NCBI RefSeq assembly: GCF_015209595.1
Contig: NZ_JADEYS010000012.1
Coordinates: forward strand, 78,275-142,274
DNA from: Pontibacterium sinense
GTDB taxonomy: Bacteria > Pseudomonadota > Gammaproteobacteria > Pseudomonadales > Balneatricaceae
Length of the DNA stretch: 64,000 nucleotides
Direction: 5' to 3'
Part shown: piece after piece, positions 1-9,546 of the stretch
Position numbering within the stretch: the first letter of the stretch is position 1
How the letters are laid out: the number at the start of each line of letters is the position of its first letter
The notes under the pieces: model-generated
Seen by the model: only the letters and a program-made list of their open reading frames with translations
Database searches by the model: none
What the model was told of the DNA's origin: nothing
Translations under genes and position numbers: made by a program

Positions 1-436
1 GTACTACCGCGTCTTTGGTTTGCTGGCGAACGTTGCGCTGACGCTCAACCTGGTGCTGCTGGTGGCGGTGATGTCGATGCTATCGGCGACGCTGACCCTG
101 CCGGGTATCGCGGGTATCGTATTGACAGTCGGTATGGCGGTGGACGCCAACGTGCTGATCTTCTCGCGTATCAAAGAGGAGCTGGCCAACGGTTTGCCGC
201 CGCAATCGGCGATCCATGCGGGTTTCGAACGCGCATTTACCACTATTTTTGATGCCAACATCACCACTTTGCTGGCTGCCATTATCCTGTTTGCGATGGG
301 TACCGGTCCGGTGAAAGGTTTCGCGATCACGCTGTCCGTGGGTATCGTGACCTCCATGTTTACGGCGATCATTGTGAGCCGTTCTCTGGTTAACCTGACC
401 TACGGTGGTCGTCAGCTTAAGAAGCTGTCGATCTAA
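1..436 (+). CDS. secD: Protein translocase subunit SecD, C-terminal part
   Basis: This is the last ~144 residues of SecD; the reading frame enters from the left edge (first full codon at base 2). SecD works with SecF in the inner membrane to drive late steps of Sec-dependent protein export using the proton gradient. Visible are the conserved TM4-TM6 features of the family, including [18 protein letters not shown], the FDANITTL stretch and the LYGG-like/KKLSI C-terminal end, closely matching the E. coli protein. secF follows 13 bp downstream, so the two form the usual secDF operon. The N-terminal periplasmic domains lie outside the window. Confidence 0.97.
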   Translation, partial: YYRVFGLLANVALTLNLVLLVAVMSMLSATLTLPGIAGIVLTVGMAVDANVLIFSRIKEELANGLPPQSAIHAGFERAFTTIFDANITTLLAAIILFAMGTGPVKGFAITLSVGIVTSMFTAIIVSRSLVNLTYGGRQLKKLSI

Positions 437-449
437 GGGAGCACGTGAG

Positions 450-1364
450 ATGACGAATAAGCTTTATAACTTCATGGGCCTGCGCAAGATTGCGACAGTG
501 TTCTCGGCAGTCCTGCTGCTGATCTCCATCGGCTCTCTGGCGGTGAATGGCCTGAAACTGGGCCTCGACTTTACCGGCGGTAGTCTGGTGGAAGTTGGCT
601 ACGAACAGCCAGCGGATCTGAATCATATCCGTGGCCAGTTGGAGTCTGCTGGTTACAACGATGCGGTTGTGCAGACCTTTGGTTCGCCGACCGATATCCT
701 GATCCGTCTGGGGCAGGACCACGACCCGAAACTGGGTGATAAAGTGGTTGCTGCGCTGCAGGACGGTGAAGCTCAGGAACTGACCTTGCGCCGTAACGAG
801 TTTGTTGGTGCTCAGGTGGGTGAGGAGCTGCGTGAGCAGGGTGGTATGGGCATGCTGCTGGCACTGTTCATGATCATGGTGTACGTAGCCTTCCGTTTCC
901 AGTTCAAATTCTCAGTAGGCGCTGTGTCGGCACTGGCGCACGACGTGCTGATCGTACTGGGTTTCTTCTCGGTACTGCAGCTGGACTTTGATCTGACCGT
1001 ACTGGCGGCGATTCTGGCGGTGATCGGTTACTCGCTCAACGATACCATCGTTGTGGCAGACCGGATCCGTGAGAACTTCCGAAAGGTCCGTAAAGGCACG
1101 TCGACGGAGATTATGAATATCTCCCTGAGTCAGACGCTGGGACGTACGTTGGTAACTTCCTTGACCACCATGTTGGTGCTGGTTGCACTGGCGGTCTTTG
1201 GTGGTGAGATGATTCATGGCTTTGCGATTGCGTTGCTGGTGGGTGTGGTGATTGGTACATACTCCTCCATCTATGTGGCGGCAAACGTGCTGTTGATGAT
1301 GAATATCTGTAAGGAAGACCTGATGCCACCGGAGAAAGAAGAGGAAGTGGACGAGCGTCCATAA
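450..1364 (+). CDS. secF: Protein translocase subunit SecF
   Basis: SecF is the partner of SecD in the Sec export accessory complex. The 304-residue protein has an N-terminal membrane segment, the family signature LDFTGGSLVEV just after it, and a C-terminal block of five hydrophobic segments containing YSLNDTIVVADRIREN, equivalent to the SecF/SecD conserved TM4-5 motif. An upstream in-frame start at 405 exists, but it lies inside secD and adds a non-conserved peptide. The ATG at 450 follows an AAGGGA-type ribosome site and starts with MTNKLYNFMG, typical for SecF. A strong terminator follows at 1391. Confidence 0.97.
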   Translation: MTNKLYNFMGLRKIATVFSAVLLLISIGSLAVNGLKLGLDFTGGSLVEVGYEQPADLNHIRGQLESAGYNDAVVQTFGSPTDILIRLGQDHDPKLGDKVVAALQDGEAQELTLRRNEFVGAQVGEELREQGGMGMLLALFMIMVYVAFRFQFKFSVGAVSALAHDVLIVLGFFSVLQLDFDLTVLAAILAVIGYSLNDTIVVADRIRENFRKVRKGTSTEIMNISLSQTLGRTLVTSLTTMLVLVALAVFGGEMIHGFAIALLVGVVIGTYSSIYVAANVLLMMNICKEDLMPPEKEEEVDERP

Positions 1365-1390
1365 GCCTGCTTCTCCATAAATGTCTTTCA

Positions 1391-1425
1391 AAAGCCAGCT
1401 AACCGCTGGCTTTTTTCGTTTTTGG
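1391..1425 (+). terminator. Rho-independent terminator of secDF
   Basis: A 9-bp perfect stem (AAAGCCAGC / GCTGGCTTT) with a 5-nt loop is followed by TTTCGTTTTT. It lies 26 bp after the secF stop codon. Confidence 0.92.
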
Positions 1426-1528
1426 GGCCCTTTAACGGCATGCTAAGTCCCTGAAATGAAGATAGAAAGCACGACATGAGTTAGACTCAACTAAATAGAT
1501 TTGAATAGATAAAGGCCAAACTCTCCGC

Positions 1529-4186
1529 ATGGGTAATAACTGGATCGAAAAAGACCCTCAGGCAGCCGCTGAGGCAGAGAAATACGGTACTGCGATTCCA
1601 AGTCGCGCGTTCATTATGGAATTTATGGATCACTGGAATGCGCCGATCAGTCATAAACATCTCTGCCGCGAGCTGGAGATCTATGATGCCGCCACGGCTG
1701 ATCCGCTGATGCACCGTCTGAAGGCGATGTGCCGTGATGGTCAGTTGATGAGCAACCGTAAGAATGAGTTCTGTCTGATCAAGCGCATGGCGCTGATTCC
1801 GGGTCGCGTCATTGGTCATCGTGATGGGTTTGGTTTTACGAAGCCGGATGAGGGTGGTGAAGATCTGTTCCTGACACCGCGTGAAATGCGCAAAGTGTTT
1901 GATGGCGATCGCGTGTTAGTTCAGGAAGTCGGCGTTGATCAGAAAGGTCGTCGAGAAGGCAAAATTGTCGAAGTGCTGGAGCACTGTACCCGCAAACTGG
2001 TGGGGCGCTTTACCGGTGAGAAAGGGTTCGGTGAGCTGGTCCCGGAAAATCAGCGTGTGACGCAAAAAGTCCTGATTGTTCCTAATCCGGAAAACCCGCT
2101 GAAGTATAAAGACCAGCAGTTGGTGGTGGTGGAGTTATTTCGCCAGCCGGGCAAGCGTCAGATGCCTCAGGCGCATGTGACCGAAGTGTTGGGCGACCAT
2201 ATGGCACCGGGTATGGAGATCAAGGTCGCCATCGCAAACTACGATGTGCCGGACGAGTGGCCCGATGATGTGCGCCAGGAGATCGGTGATCTGACCGCTG
2301 AGGTGGAAGAGAGAGCAAAATCCAATCGTGTGGATCTGCGGGCGTTGCCGCTGGTGACCATCGATGGTGAAGATGCCAAAGACTTTGATGATGCGGTTTA
2401 TGCGGAGAAGAAGCGTTCCGGTGGCTGGCGTCTATGGGTCGCGATTGCGGACGTGTCCTGGTATGTGCGTCCGAACAGTGCGCTGGATATCGAAGGTCAC
2501 AACCGCGGCAACTCGGTGTATTTCCCGGAATTTGTGGTGCCGATGTTGCCGGAGCTGTTATCCAACGGTTTGTGCTCACTGAACCCGCATGTTGACCGTC
2601 TGGCTATGGTGTGTGAGATGACCATCAGTGAGTCGGGTAACCTGTCCGGTTACAAATTCTATGAAGCGGTGATCCAGTCTCATGCACGCCTGACCTACAC
2701 CAAAGTTGGCAAGATGCTGATGGAAGCAGAGAGTGATGAGGGGCAGCGCTTACGGACTGAATACAGTGAGGTGGTGCCGCATCTGGAATCGCTGCACAGT
2801 CTTTACCACGGCTTGCGCGCTGCACGTGACACTCGTGGTGCCATCGATTTTGAAACCACTGAAACCCGTATTTTGTTTGGTGAAGAGCGCAAGATTGAAA
2901 AGATTGTGCCGGTCACCCGCAACGATGCCCACAAGCTGATTGAAGAGTGCATGCTCTGCGCGAATGTTGCGACCGCACGCTTCCTGAGCAAGTTGAAAGT
3001 CCCGTCTCTGTATCGTGTGCACGAAGGGCCAAAAGAGCAGAAACTGACTAGTTTGCGCGCGTACTTGGGTGAGCTGGGCTTGAACCTGGGCGGTGGTGAA
3101 GAGCCGTCACCGAGCGACTATCAGTTGTTGGCAGAGCAGATTGAAGGGCGTCCGGACCGTCATGTGATCCAGACCATGATGCTACGTTCTATGCGTCAGG
3201 CGGTTTATAGTCCGGACAACAAAGGTCACTTCGGTCTGGCGTACACCGCGTATACCCACTTTACGTCGCCGATCCGCCGTTACCCGGACCTGATGGTGCA
3301 CCGTGCGATCCGCGCCATGATCCACTCGTCCAAAGAGGATCGGGCGATTGGTCGTCCGGATGAGTTCTCATTGAATATGGATTTCCAATACGGTTACAGC
3401 ATGGAGCAGATGCTGCAGCTGGGTGAACACTGTTCGATGACCGAGCGTCGTGCCGATGATGCTACCCGTGATGTAGTGGCGTGGTTGAAGTGCGAGTACA
3501 TGCAGGATCAGGTCGGCGAAGAGTTCGATGGCGTGATCTCGGCTGTGACGGGTTTTGGTGTCTTTGTTGAGCTGGAAGATGTCTTTGTTGAGGGGCTGAT
3601 CCATGTCACCGCCTTGCCGGGGGACTATTACAACTTTGATGCGGCGAAACAACGCTTAGTTGGCGAGCGGACCCGCAAGAATTTCCGTCTGGGTGATCGC
3701 TTACGGGTGCAGGTTGTACGGGTTGATCTGGATGAACGTAAGATCGATTTCGAGCTGGTAAAAACCATCGAGAAGCGTGAGAAGGTGAAGAAGCGCCAGT
3801 TGTTGGCGGAAGGTAAAATCAGCGCACCTTCGGAGGTCGGCTTTAAATCTAAAGGTGGCGAAAAAGAACATGTCGGGCGCAAGGAAGAGTGGGACAACAG
3901 TAAGAAGCCACGCAAACGCCCGGTGACGCGTAAGGCCAAGGCGGCTGATCCACACAACCCGCGTCGTAAGCAGGCGTCTGCGGCGAAGAAGGATGAGCGC
4001 CTGGCAAAACTTTCGTCCGCAGAGCGAGAGTTGGCTGAGTTATCACCAAAAGCCAAAGGCAAAAGTAAGAAGTCGATTAAGCGCAAAGCTAAAACCAAAA
4101 CCAGTAGAAAGTCTCCAGGCAGTCGGGTGGCTGCAGGTGGCGCAAAGAAACCGACCAAGCGAAGTGTTAAGAAAACTGCACGTTAA
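1529..4186 (+). CDS. rnr: Ribonuclease R (RNB-family 3'-5' exoribonuclease)
   Basis: RNase R degrades structured RNA processively from the 3' end and takes part in RNA quality control and cold/stress survival. The 885-residue protein shows an N-terminal helix-turn-helix-like region, cold-shock-type RNA-binding domains, the RNB catalytic centre with clustered aspartates (IDGEDAKDFDDAVY, about residues 277-290), an S1 domain near residues 665-745, and a very basic Lys/Arg/Ser/Ala tail from about residue 760. It is longer than E. coli RNase R (813 residues) mainly because of this tail. The usual downstream partner rlmB is not present; instead a convergent gene begins 4 bp after the stop. Confidence 0.96.
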   Translation: MGNNWIEKDPQAAAEAEKYGTAIPSRAFIMEFMDHWNAPISHKHLCRELEIYDAATADPLMHRLKAMCRDGQLMSNRKNEFCLIKRMALIPGRVIGHRDGFGFTKPDEGGEDLFLTPREMRKVFDGDRVLVQEVGVDQKGRREGKIVEVLEHCTRKLVGRFTGEKGFGELVPENQRVTQKVLIVPNPENPLKYKDQQLVVVELFRQPGKRQMPQAHVTEVLGDHMAPGMEIKVAIANYDVPDEWPDDVRQEIGDLTAEVEERAKSNRVDLRALPLVTIDGEDAKDFDDAVYAEKKRSGGWRLWVAIADVSWYVRPNSALDIEGHNRGNSVYFPEFVVPMLPELLSNGLCSLNPHVDRLAMVCEMTISESGNLSGYKFYEAVIQSHARLTYTKVGKMLMEAESDEGQRLRTEYSEVVPHLESLHSLYHGLRAARDTRGAIDFETTETRILFGEERKIEKIVPVTRNDAHKLIEECMLCANVATARFLSKLKVPSLYRVHEGPKEQKLTSLRAYLGELGLNLGGGEEPSPSDYQLLAEQIEGRPDRHVIQTMMLRSMRQAVYSPDNKGHFGLAYTAYTHFTSPIRRYPDLMVHRAIRAMIHSSKEDRAIGRPDEFSLNMDFQYGYSMEQMLQLGEHCSMTERRADDATRDVVAWLKCEYMQDQVGEEFDGVISAVTGFGVFVELEDVFVEGLIHVTALPGDYYNFDAAKQRLVGERTRKNFRLGDRLRVQVVRVDLDERKIDFELVKTIEKREKVKKRQLLAEGKISAPSEVGFKSKGGEKEHVGRKEEWDNSKKPRKRPVTRKAKAADPHNPRRKQASAAKKDERLAKLSSAERELAELSPKAKGKSKKSIKRKAKTKTSRKSPGSRVAAGGAKKPTKRSVKKTAR

Positions 4187-4190
4187 GGTT

Positions 4191-5546
4191 TTAGTGCGTG
4201 TAGAAGCTGAGAGCCGCAGTCCCTTTCAGGGCTGCATATCCCACTGTCAGTAGTAAAATCCCCATCCCCAGCCAGCGTCGAAAAACCGTTGGCAGGGGCA
4301 TTTCTTTCGACCTTCCCAAATACCAGCGCAAGATGGCTGCAAGCAGCAACCCCTCCGCAAGACCGGCAATCACATCTAATGGCCAATGCACGCCGAGTAT
4401 AACCCGCGACAGTGCCACGGATACTATGGGCAGCATAAACGCCAGATAGATACGGCGTTTGAGGGTTGCGCAGCAGCCGTGTGCAAAAAGCACCGCCCAG
4501 CTTGCCAGCAGAGTGGCGGCACTGGAGGCGTGTCCGCTGGGGAAGCTGTCGCTGTCATACAGTAGCTGTCCCAGTTCCGGACGTGGCCAGCCTAGGCTGT
4601 GTTTAATGGCAACATTGAGTAGTAAGACGCCCAGCATTAGTAGCAGGAACATGACAGCCGTTCGGGCACGCGTGTGGACGCTCAGCAGTATCGCGGTTAG
4701 TAGGCTGCCGACAATCAGATAGATACCATCACCGAGGAGTGTTGCGAACACTGCGTACACGTGTAGGTATTCGGGTGATGGATGAAGCTGGTTGTATACC
4801 TCCAACTCAAGTGGAGAGACACCGGTGAGCTGTCGAAAGGTGATGCAGAGGATCAGCAGCAGGGTCGTCAGTACAATAAAGACATAGGTTCGTAACAGAT
4901 CTTTGGCACCAGTAGCGAATGGATGCAGCCAGCGGTAGACATGCTTTCCCGGTGTCAGTTGGTGGTGTATAGCGTGAAACAGGACACCAATAAACACGAC
5001 CAGTGCGACTAGTTGCAGCCAGATATTCCAACCCATCTTGAGTTCTTCTGCCTGCTGGCCCAGCCAATATGCGGGGATAAGGTATACCGGCGCCCAGAAC
5101 GCTGCTGAAAGCAGATTAAACACCAGAAAACGTGCGGGAGGCATCGCGCAACTTCCGGCAATAAACGGGATCACCGCCCGGATCGGTCCGATAAAGCGGC
5201 CCAGAAAGATGCTGAGACCACCGTAACGTGCAAAAAAACGTTCACCCTCTGCAATCCAGTTGGGGTGTCGTTGCATGATTTTGAGTGAGGCGATCCAATG
5301 GCTGGCATAGCGCCCCAGTATATAGCTGATCCAATCACCTGCCACCGCACCTAAAAAGCCGCTCAGCAGTAACAGAGGAAGGGAGAGCGCCTGTTGTCCG
5401 GCTAGCCAGCTGATTGTTGCCAATATCGCCACGCCGGGCACCAGAATGCCGACAAACGCGAGTGATTCGAGCAAAGCTAATAGAGCGGTGGCGATAAAAA
5501 TACTCTGGGTGGCGTAGCTGTTTATCCAGCTGATCAGATCATCCAA
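4191..5546 (-). CDS. DedA-family / PAP2 phosphatase fusion membrane protein
   Basis: This 451-residue integral membrane protein has two domains. Residues 1-200 are a DedA (SNARE-associated) domain with the GRFIGPIRAVIPFIAG motif near 116-131; DedA proteins are linked to membrane homeostasis and lipid-carrier flipping. Residues 220-410 are a PAP2 lipid phosphatase with all three catalytic motifs: KHSLGWPRP (315-323), PSGH (336-339) and SRVILGVHWPLD (380-391). The combination suggests recycling or remodelling of polyprenyl or phospholipid phosphates (inference). It is convergent with rnr and divergent from serB. Confidence 0.9.
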   Translation of the reverse strand: MDDLISWINSYATQSIFIATALLALLESLAFVGILVPGVAILATISWLAGQQALSLPLLLLSGFLGAVAGDWISYILGRYASHWIASLKIMQRHPNWIAEGERFFARYGGLSIFLGRFIGPIRAVIPFIAGSCAMPPARFLVFNLLSAAFWAPVYLIPAYWLGQQAEELKMGWNIWLQLVALVVFIGVLFHAIHHQLTPGKHVYRWLHPFATGAKDLLRTYVFIVLTTLLLILCITFRQLTGVSPLELEVYNQLHPSPEYLHVYAVFATLLGDGIYLIVGSLLTAILLSVHTRARTAVMFLLLMLGVLLLNVAIKHSLGWPRPELGQLLYDSDSFPSGHASSAATLLASWAVLFAHGCCATLKRRIYLAFMLPIVSVALSRVILGVHWPLDVIAGLAEGLLLAAILRWYLGRSKEMPLPTVFRRWLGMGILLLTVGYAALKGTAALSFYTH

Positions 5547-5607
5547 TGAGGTCGTCCTGATGTTGTAACCTTATTACTGTAATCATAGATATGAATTTGT
5601 TCAGCTC

Positions 5608-5616
5608 TGTTATAAT
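5608..5616 (+). promoter_or_regulatory. Extended -10 promoter candidate for serB
   Basis: TGTTATAAT is an exact extended -10 (TGnTATAAT), 36 bp upstream of the serB start codon. I see no good -35 at 17 bp, which is acceptable for extended -10 promoters. Confidence 0.6.
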
Positions 5617-5652
5617 TTGCGCCGAAACCGACCGGCTACGGAACACTTTTTG

Positions 5653-6867
5653 ATGAAAGAGATCATTCTGCTCACAATTTCCGGTGATGATAAACCGGGT
5701 GTTACTTCAGCGATCACCAATATTCTGGCGGACTACAGTATCAATGTCCTCGATATTGGTCAGGCTGTCATCCACAACACTTTGTCGCTGGGCATTCTTA
5801 TCGAAGTACCTAAAGAAGCTGAATCTTCTCCGCTTCTGCGTGATGTGTTGTTTAAAGCACACGAACTTAACATGAACATTCGTTTTCAGCCGGTTGATGA
5901 AGGTGAATACGAAGGCTGGGTTGTGGGTCAGGGTAAGTCCCGTCACATCATCACCTTGCTGGCACGTAAGATCACCGCAGACCATATCGGTTGTGTGACC
6001 CGTATTGCGGCCAGTCATGGTCTGAATATCGATAATATCAGCCGCTTGTCAGGACGTATCTCTCTGGAAGAGGCAGTAGATCAGACAAAAGCCTGCGTCG
6101 AGTTTTCTGTGCGAGGGGCGCCGCATGATGCGGGTGCATTGCGTGCTGAATTCCTGAAAGCGGCCAGTGATCTGGATGTTGATATCGCCTTTCAGGAAGA
6201 CAATATCTTCCGTCGGAATCGCCGCCTGGTGGTCTTTGATATGGACTCGACGCTGATTGAAGCGGAGGTGATCGATGAGTTGGCGATCGAAGCGGGTGTG
6301 GGTGATCAGGTTATCGAGATTACCGAATCAGCCATGCGTGGCGAGATCGACTTCAACGAAAGCTTCCGTCGTCGTGTGGGCTTGCTAAAAGGTTTGGATG
6401 CATCCGTGTTGCAGGATGTGGCTGAGCGTTTGCCAATGACCGAAGGGGTTGAAGAGCTGGTGTCTAACCTCAAAGGGTTGGGCTTTAAGACGGCTATTTT
6501 GTCCGGTGGCTTTACGTATTTTGGCCATCACTTGCAGGAGAAGCTCGGGTTTGATTATGTCTATGCCAATGAGCTGGATATCGTTGACGGAAAAGTCACC
6601 GGTGAAGTGAAAGGTACGATCGTTAACGGCGAGCGAAAGGCTGAGCTGTTGCGTGAAATCGCGGAGAAAGAGGGTGTTCGTCTGGAGCAGACGATTGCTG
6701 TCGGTGATGGTGCAAACGATCTGCCGATGCTGTCTATTGCAGGTTTGGGTATCGCTTTCCGTGCCAAGCCGTTAGTGCGGGAAAGCGCTAAGCAGGCGAT
6801 TTCTACCTTGGGTCTGGATGGTATTCTGTACCTAATTGGTTTCCGTGACCGTGACGCGCTGAAATAA
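5653..6867 (+). CDS. serB: Phosphoserine phosphatase with two N-terminal ACT domains
   Basis: SerB catalyses the last step of serine synthesis, hydrolysing O-phosphoserine. The 404-residue protein has two ACT-like domains (about 1-80 and 90-175), as in the Pseudomonas-type long SerB, followed by a HAD phosphatase domain: VVFDMDSTLIEAEVIDELA begins near residue 193 with the nucleophile/acid aspartate pair, then LSGGFTYF and GDGANDLPM. A TTG-initiated extension from 5617 is possible, but the ATG at 5653 begins with the ACT domain and follows the promoter at a sensible distance. A strong terminator follows at 6902. Confidence 0.95.
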   Translation: MKEIILLTISGDDKPGVTSAITNILADYSINVLDIGQAVIHNTLSLGILIEVPKEAESSPLLRDVLFKAHELNMNIRFQPVDEGEYEGWVVGQGKSRHIITLLARKITADHIGCVTRIAASHGLNIDNISRLSGRISLEEAVDQTKACVEFSVRGAPHDAGALRAEFLKAASDLDVDIAFQEDNIFRRNRRLVVFDMDSTLIEAEVIDELAIEAGVGDQVIEITESAMRGEIDFNESFRRRVGLLKGLDASVLQDVAERLPMTEGVEELVSNLKGLGFKTAILSGGFTYFGHHLQEKLGFDYVYANELDIVDGKVTGEVKGTIVNGERKAELLREIAEKEGVRLEQTIAVGDGANDLPMLSIAGLGIAFRAKPLVRESAKQAISTLGLDGILYLIGFRDRDALK

Positions 6868-6901
6868 CTATACGATAGGGGTGAACCCCGTCGGATTGAA
6901 G

Positions 6902-6947
6902 AAACCCTTCTGTATCGCTATGTTGGTGGATTCAGAAGGGTTTTTTT
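6902..6947 (+). terminator. Rho-independent terminator of serB
   Basis: AAACCCTTCTG pairs perfectly with CAGAAGGGTTT (11 bp) around a 20-nt loop and is followed by a run of T. It overlaps the 3' end of the small minus-strand ORF at 6932. Confidence 0.88.
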
Positions 6948-7138
6948 ATGCGTATTGCCTGTCGAGCCTTAATCAATGGCTTGGTATAAAGGCGCGTTCC
7001 TACAACCAGCAGTAGAACCAGTAAAGAGTTCTGTAGCTGCTGGAAATTCCCGCCCTCCAAAAATATCAGAGACTCTCCAATAAACGCCAGGCAAAGAACA
7101 ATCAACAGGCGGCTCGTTTGATCGAGAAAGCTAATCAT
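6932..7138 (-). CDS. Small hydrophobic membrane protein, unknown
   Basis: A 68-residue ORF from ATG 7138 (an extension to 7162 would add MHRSDGIQ). Two hydrophobic segments, LLIVLCLAFIGESLIF and LLVLLLVVG, are followed by a basic tail (KPLIKARQAIRIKK), consistent with a small two-pass inner-membrane protein with a cytoplasmic basic end. I do not recognise the family. Its 3' end overlaps the serB terminator, which is somewhat against it, but the composition looks protein-like and there is no alternative gene in this stretch. Confidence 0.45.
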   Translation of the reverse strand: MISFLDQTSRLLIVLCLAFIGESLIFLEGGNFQQLQNSLLVLLLVVGTRLYTKPLIKARQAIRIKKPF

Positions 7139-7247
7139 TTGAATTCCATCGGATCTATGCAAAAAAAATGTTTAAACGCTGATGGAAGTATAGTCTGGCT
7201 AACGTGAGTTGCGCGAAATAGGGGATGAGGATGGGACAGCAGGCATA

Positions 7248-7276
7248 AAAAATCCCCGTAAGGACGACCTTACGAG
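7248..7276 (-). terminator. Terminator of the FimX-like gene
   Basis: Read on the minus strand, CTCGTAAGG-TCGT-CCTTACGGG forms a stem with a 4-nt loop followed by ATTTTTT. It lies about 140 bp after the stop of the FimX-like gene. Confidence 0.75.
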
Positions 7277-7413
7277 GAAATGTAGTCTCCAAGTCAGTGA
7301 CTAACTTTGGAATAGAAAGCAATCAACAGCCTGTAGTGACACAGCCTGAATTTCAGTATAGCCATTGAATTTTTATATATCAATTGGCTATTTGCATATA
7401 GCTATATCAAATA

Positions 7414-9546
7414 TCAGCTATCGAAGAAGTCGTAATCCATTGCATCTTTTGGCGGCTGCAAGTAATTGCCCTGCACGAAGTCTACGCCCGCTTTCCAGAG
7501 AGTACCCATTACACGCGTACCTTCAACCAGAGGTGCAATCGTGACTTTCTTCTGTACTTTTAAGGTGTGCAGCAATTTGAGAACATCTTTGCTGTCTGCG
7601 CCAGCTTCGTTCAATTCCTGGATGTAGCTGCCATCCAGTTTTACGTAGTCCGGATTAACTTGCTTCAGTACCAACTCCGAATTGATAGAGCTGCCGAAAT
7701 GTTTGATACAGATCTGGCAATGAAGCTTCCGCAATGTATCGGCAAAGAACTTAGCGTGCTTCAAGTAGGAAGACGCATCGTTTTCGCTGATCTGGAATAC
7801 CAGATAGTTGGCAGGCAAACCCGCCTTGCGAAGCAACTCAGACAGCCACAGCAGCGTTTTTCTATCCCGTAGGGTGCGGCTGGATAAATTGATAAAGACG
7901 CGGTTACGCTGCTTACGGCGGAATTCACGCTGCATATTCAGCATGGTCTCTTTAATAACCCAGCGATCTACCTTGATACTGATGTCTGCCTGATCCAGCG
8001 TGTCTAGGAAGTTATTCGGAGAGATCTCTTCGCCTTTCTCGCCAATCAGTCGCAGGAAGGTTTCGTAGTGGTGGTCGGTGATGTCCTGGCTGTTCAGTGC
8101 CACGATCGGCTGGAACAGCAGTTTCATATTTTTCTGCTGAATAGCATCTTCCAGCATGAAGACCTGATCCGCGGATTCATCGGTATTGCTCTCGACCGAT
8201 TCGTATAGCTTGACGCCATTGCCGCGTTGATTGTCGGCACGGATACTGTCTGCTGCTCCGCGTGCGCGTTCCAGAATAACTTTACGGGTCGGTGTGTTAT
8301 CACTGATGGTGGTTACACCAATAGAGCAGGTCGTCTGAATCGTGGTGCTGCTGGATTCAGATATATTGCCTGAAATGGCTTTGCACAGTTTGCTCGCCAG
8401 CGTCGTTGCTTTGTCCGGATTTGGGTCGTGATAAATGACCGCAAAGCTGTCTTCTTCTGGGCGAGCGAGTAAGTGTGCCTTGTTAACGTGTTTCTTCAGC
8501 AATGTGGAGATATCACGAACCACCTGATCGCAGCCTTCTATGCCGATGTCAGAGCGAATCTCAAGGTAGTTATCCAGGCTGATATACAGCAGATTACAGT
8601 CGGCACCACCTTCCATCGCGCGCTGCAGTGTTTCGTCCAGCTCGTTATTGAAGTAATCCAGATTATACAGGCCGGACACCAAATCAAGTTTGTCCTGCAG
8701 TACCTGTTCTTCTTCTTTGCGTTCAGCACTCAGAGTAATTTGAATGCATGCGCTGTTGTTATAACGCGCGGGGCGCAAAGCGAGGTTGGTATCGAATTCG
8801 GTTTCATCTGCGCGTACGGCAGTTAGCTGTAAGCTCGCGTTGCGCAGGTTTTCCTGTTGCATCATCTGAAGCTGCTCTTGCAGCTCCTCTTTATGGCTCT
8901 GGCTAAAGCAGAGAGAGAGGGATGTACCAAGCAGTGTTTCGGGGGATTCGAAACCCAGTAACGTGGCTATGCTTTGGTTAGCGAACAGGATGGTATCACC
9001 ATCACAGCAAGCGATTGCGTGGGTAGAGCTTTCTAATAGGGATTCGTACTGTTTTTCTGCATCGGAAAGCGATGATTCTGTCTGGCGCAGTTTGCGGCGG
9101 CTTTCCAGATGTTCGAGCTCGCGCCGAATCGCCAGCATCAGCAGCTCTTTTTCTTCCAGCGGTACGACGGCCTGAATGTTGTTCTTCAAGCCTTGAAGCA
9201 GATAATGGCTGTCAGAGTTGGGTACCAGCTGAATAAGGGGGATATCTTTATCAAGGCGACGCAGATGATGCATCGCATTCTTGCCACTGAAAGCGCTCTG
9301 GTTGGTGGTAAACAGAATAACATCCCAGGAACGCTCGCTTAGCGCATCCAGGAATTCCTGTTCAGTTGATACCAGATGTCCACGAGGAGCCAGCCGAGAG
9401 GCGCGCAAAAGCCGAATGATCGGGTCTGTCTCTTCTGCAGACATTCCCAGAAACATTAGCTGTACGTTCTTTCTCAATCTCTGACGCCGCCGTGTCGAGA
9501 GCTGGTCTAAGACCGCTTTGGTTGCAAATGAAGGTGATTGGGTCAT
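7414..9546 (-). CDS. fimX: FimX-like protein with degenerate GGDEF and EAL domains
   Basis: This 710-residue cytoplasmic protein has a receiver-like domain (26-145), PAS domain (165-275), GGDEF-like domain (285-450) and EAL-like domain (460-700), the architecture of Pseudomonas FimX, a c-di-GMP receptor controlling type IV pilus assembly and twitching. Both output domains have lost catalytic signatures: GGDEF is replaced by RPEEDSF (362-368), EAL by ETF (495-497), and the EAL metal motif DDFGTGYSS by KHFGSS (615-620). It should therefore bind rather than make or cleave c-di-GMP (inference). It is monocistronic, with its own terminator. The symbol is by architecture only; no pilus genes adjoin it. 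Confidence 0.8.
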   Translation of the reverse strand: MTQSPSFATKAVLDQLSTRRRQRLRKNVQLMFLGMSAEETDPIIRLLRASRLAPRGHLVSTEQEFLDALSERSWDVILFTTNQSAFSGKNAMHHLRRLDKDIPLIQLVPNSDSHYLLQGLKNNIQAVVPLEEKELLMLAIRRELEHLESRRKLRQTESSLSDAEKQYESLLESSTHAIACCDGDTILFANQSIATLLGFESPETLLGTSLSLCFSQSHKEELQEQLQMMQQENLRNASLQLTAVRADETEFDTNLALRPARYNNSACIQITLSAERKEEEQVLQDKLDLVSGLYNLDYFNNELDETLQRAMEGGADCNLLYISLDNYLEIRSDIGIEGCDQVVRDISTLLKKHVNKAHLLARPEEDSFAVIYHDPNPDKATTLASKLCKAISGNISESSSTTIQTTCSIGVTTISDNTPTRKVILERARGAADSIRADNQRGNGVKLYESVESNTDESADQVFMLEDAIQQKNMKLLFQPIVALNSQDITDHHYETFLRLIGEKGEEISPNNFLDTLDQADISIKVDRWVIKETMLNMQREFRRKQRNRVFINLSSRTLRDRKTLLWLSELLRKAGLPANYLVFQISENDASSYLKHAKFFADTLRKLHCQICIKHFGSSINSELVLKQVNPDYVKLDGSYIQELNEAGADSKDVLKLLHTLKVQKKVTIAPLVEGTRVMGTLWKAGVDFVQGNYLQPPKDAMDYDFFDS

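Noticed and set aside
3628..4158. 176-codon antisense ORF in the 3' part of rnr
   Set aside because: Shadow of the Lys-rich tail of RNase R.
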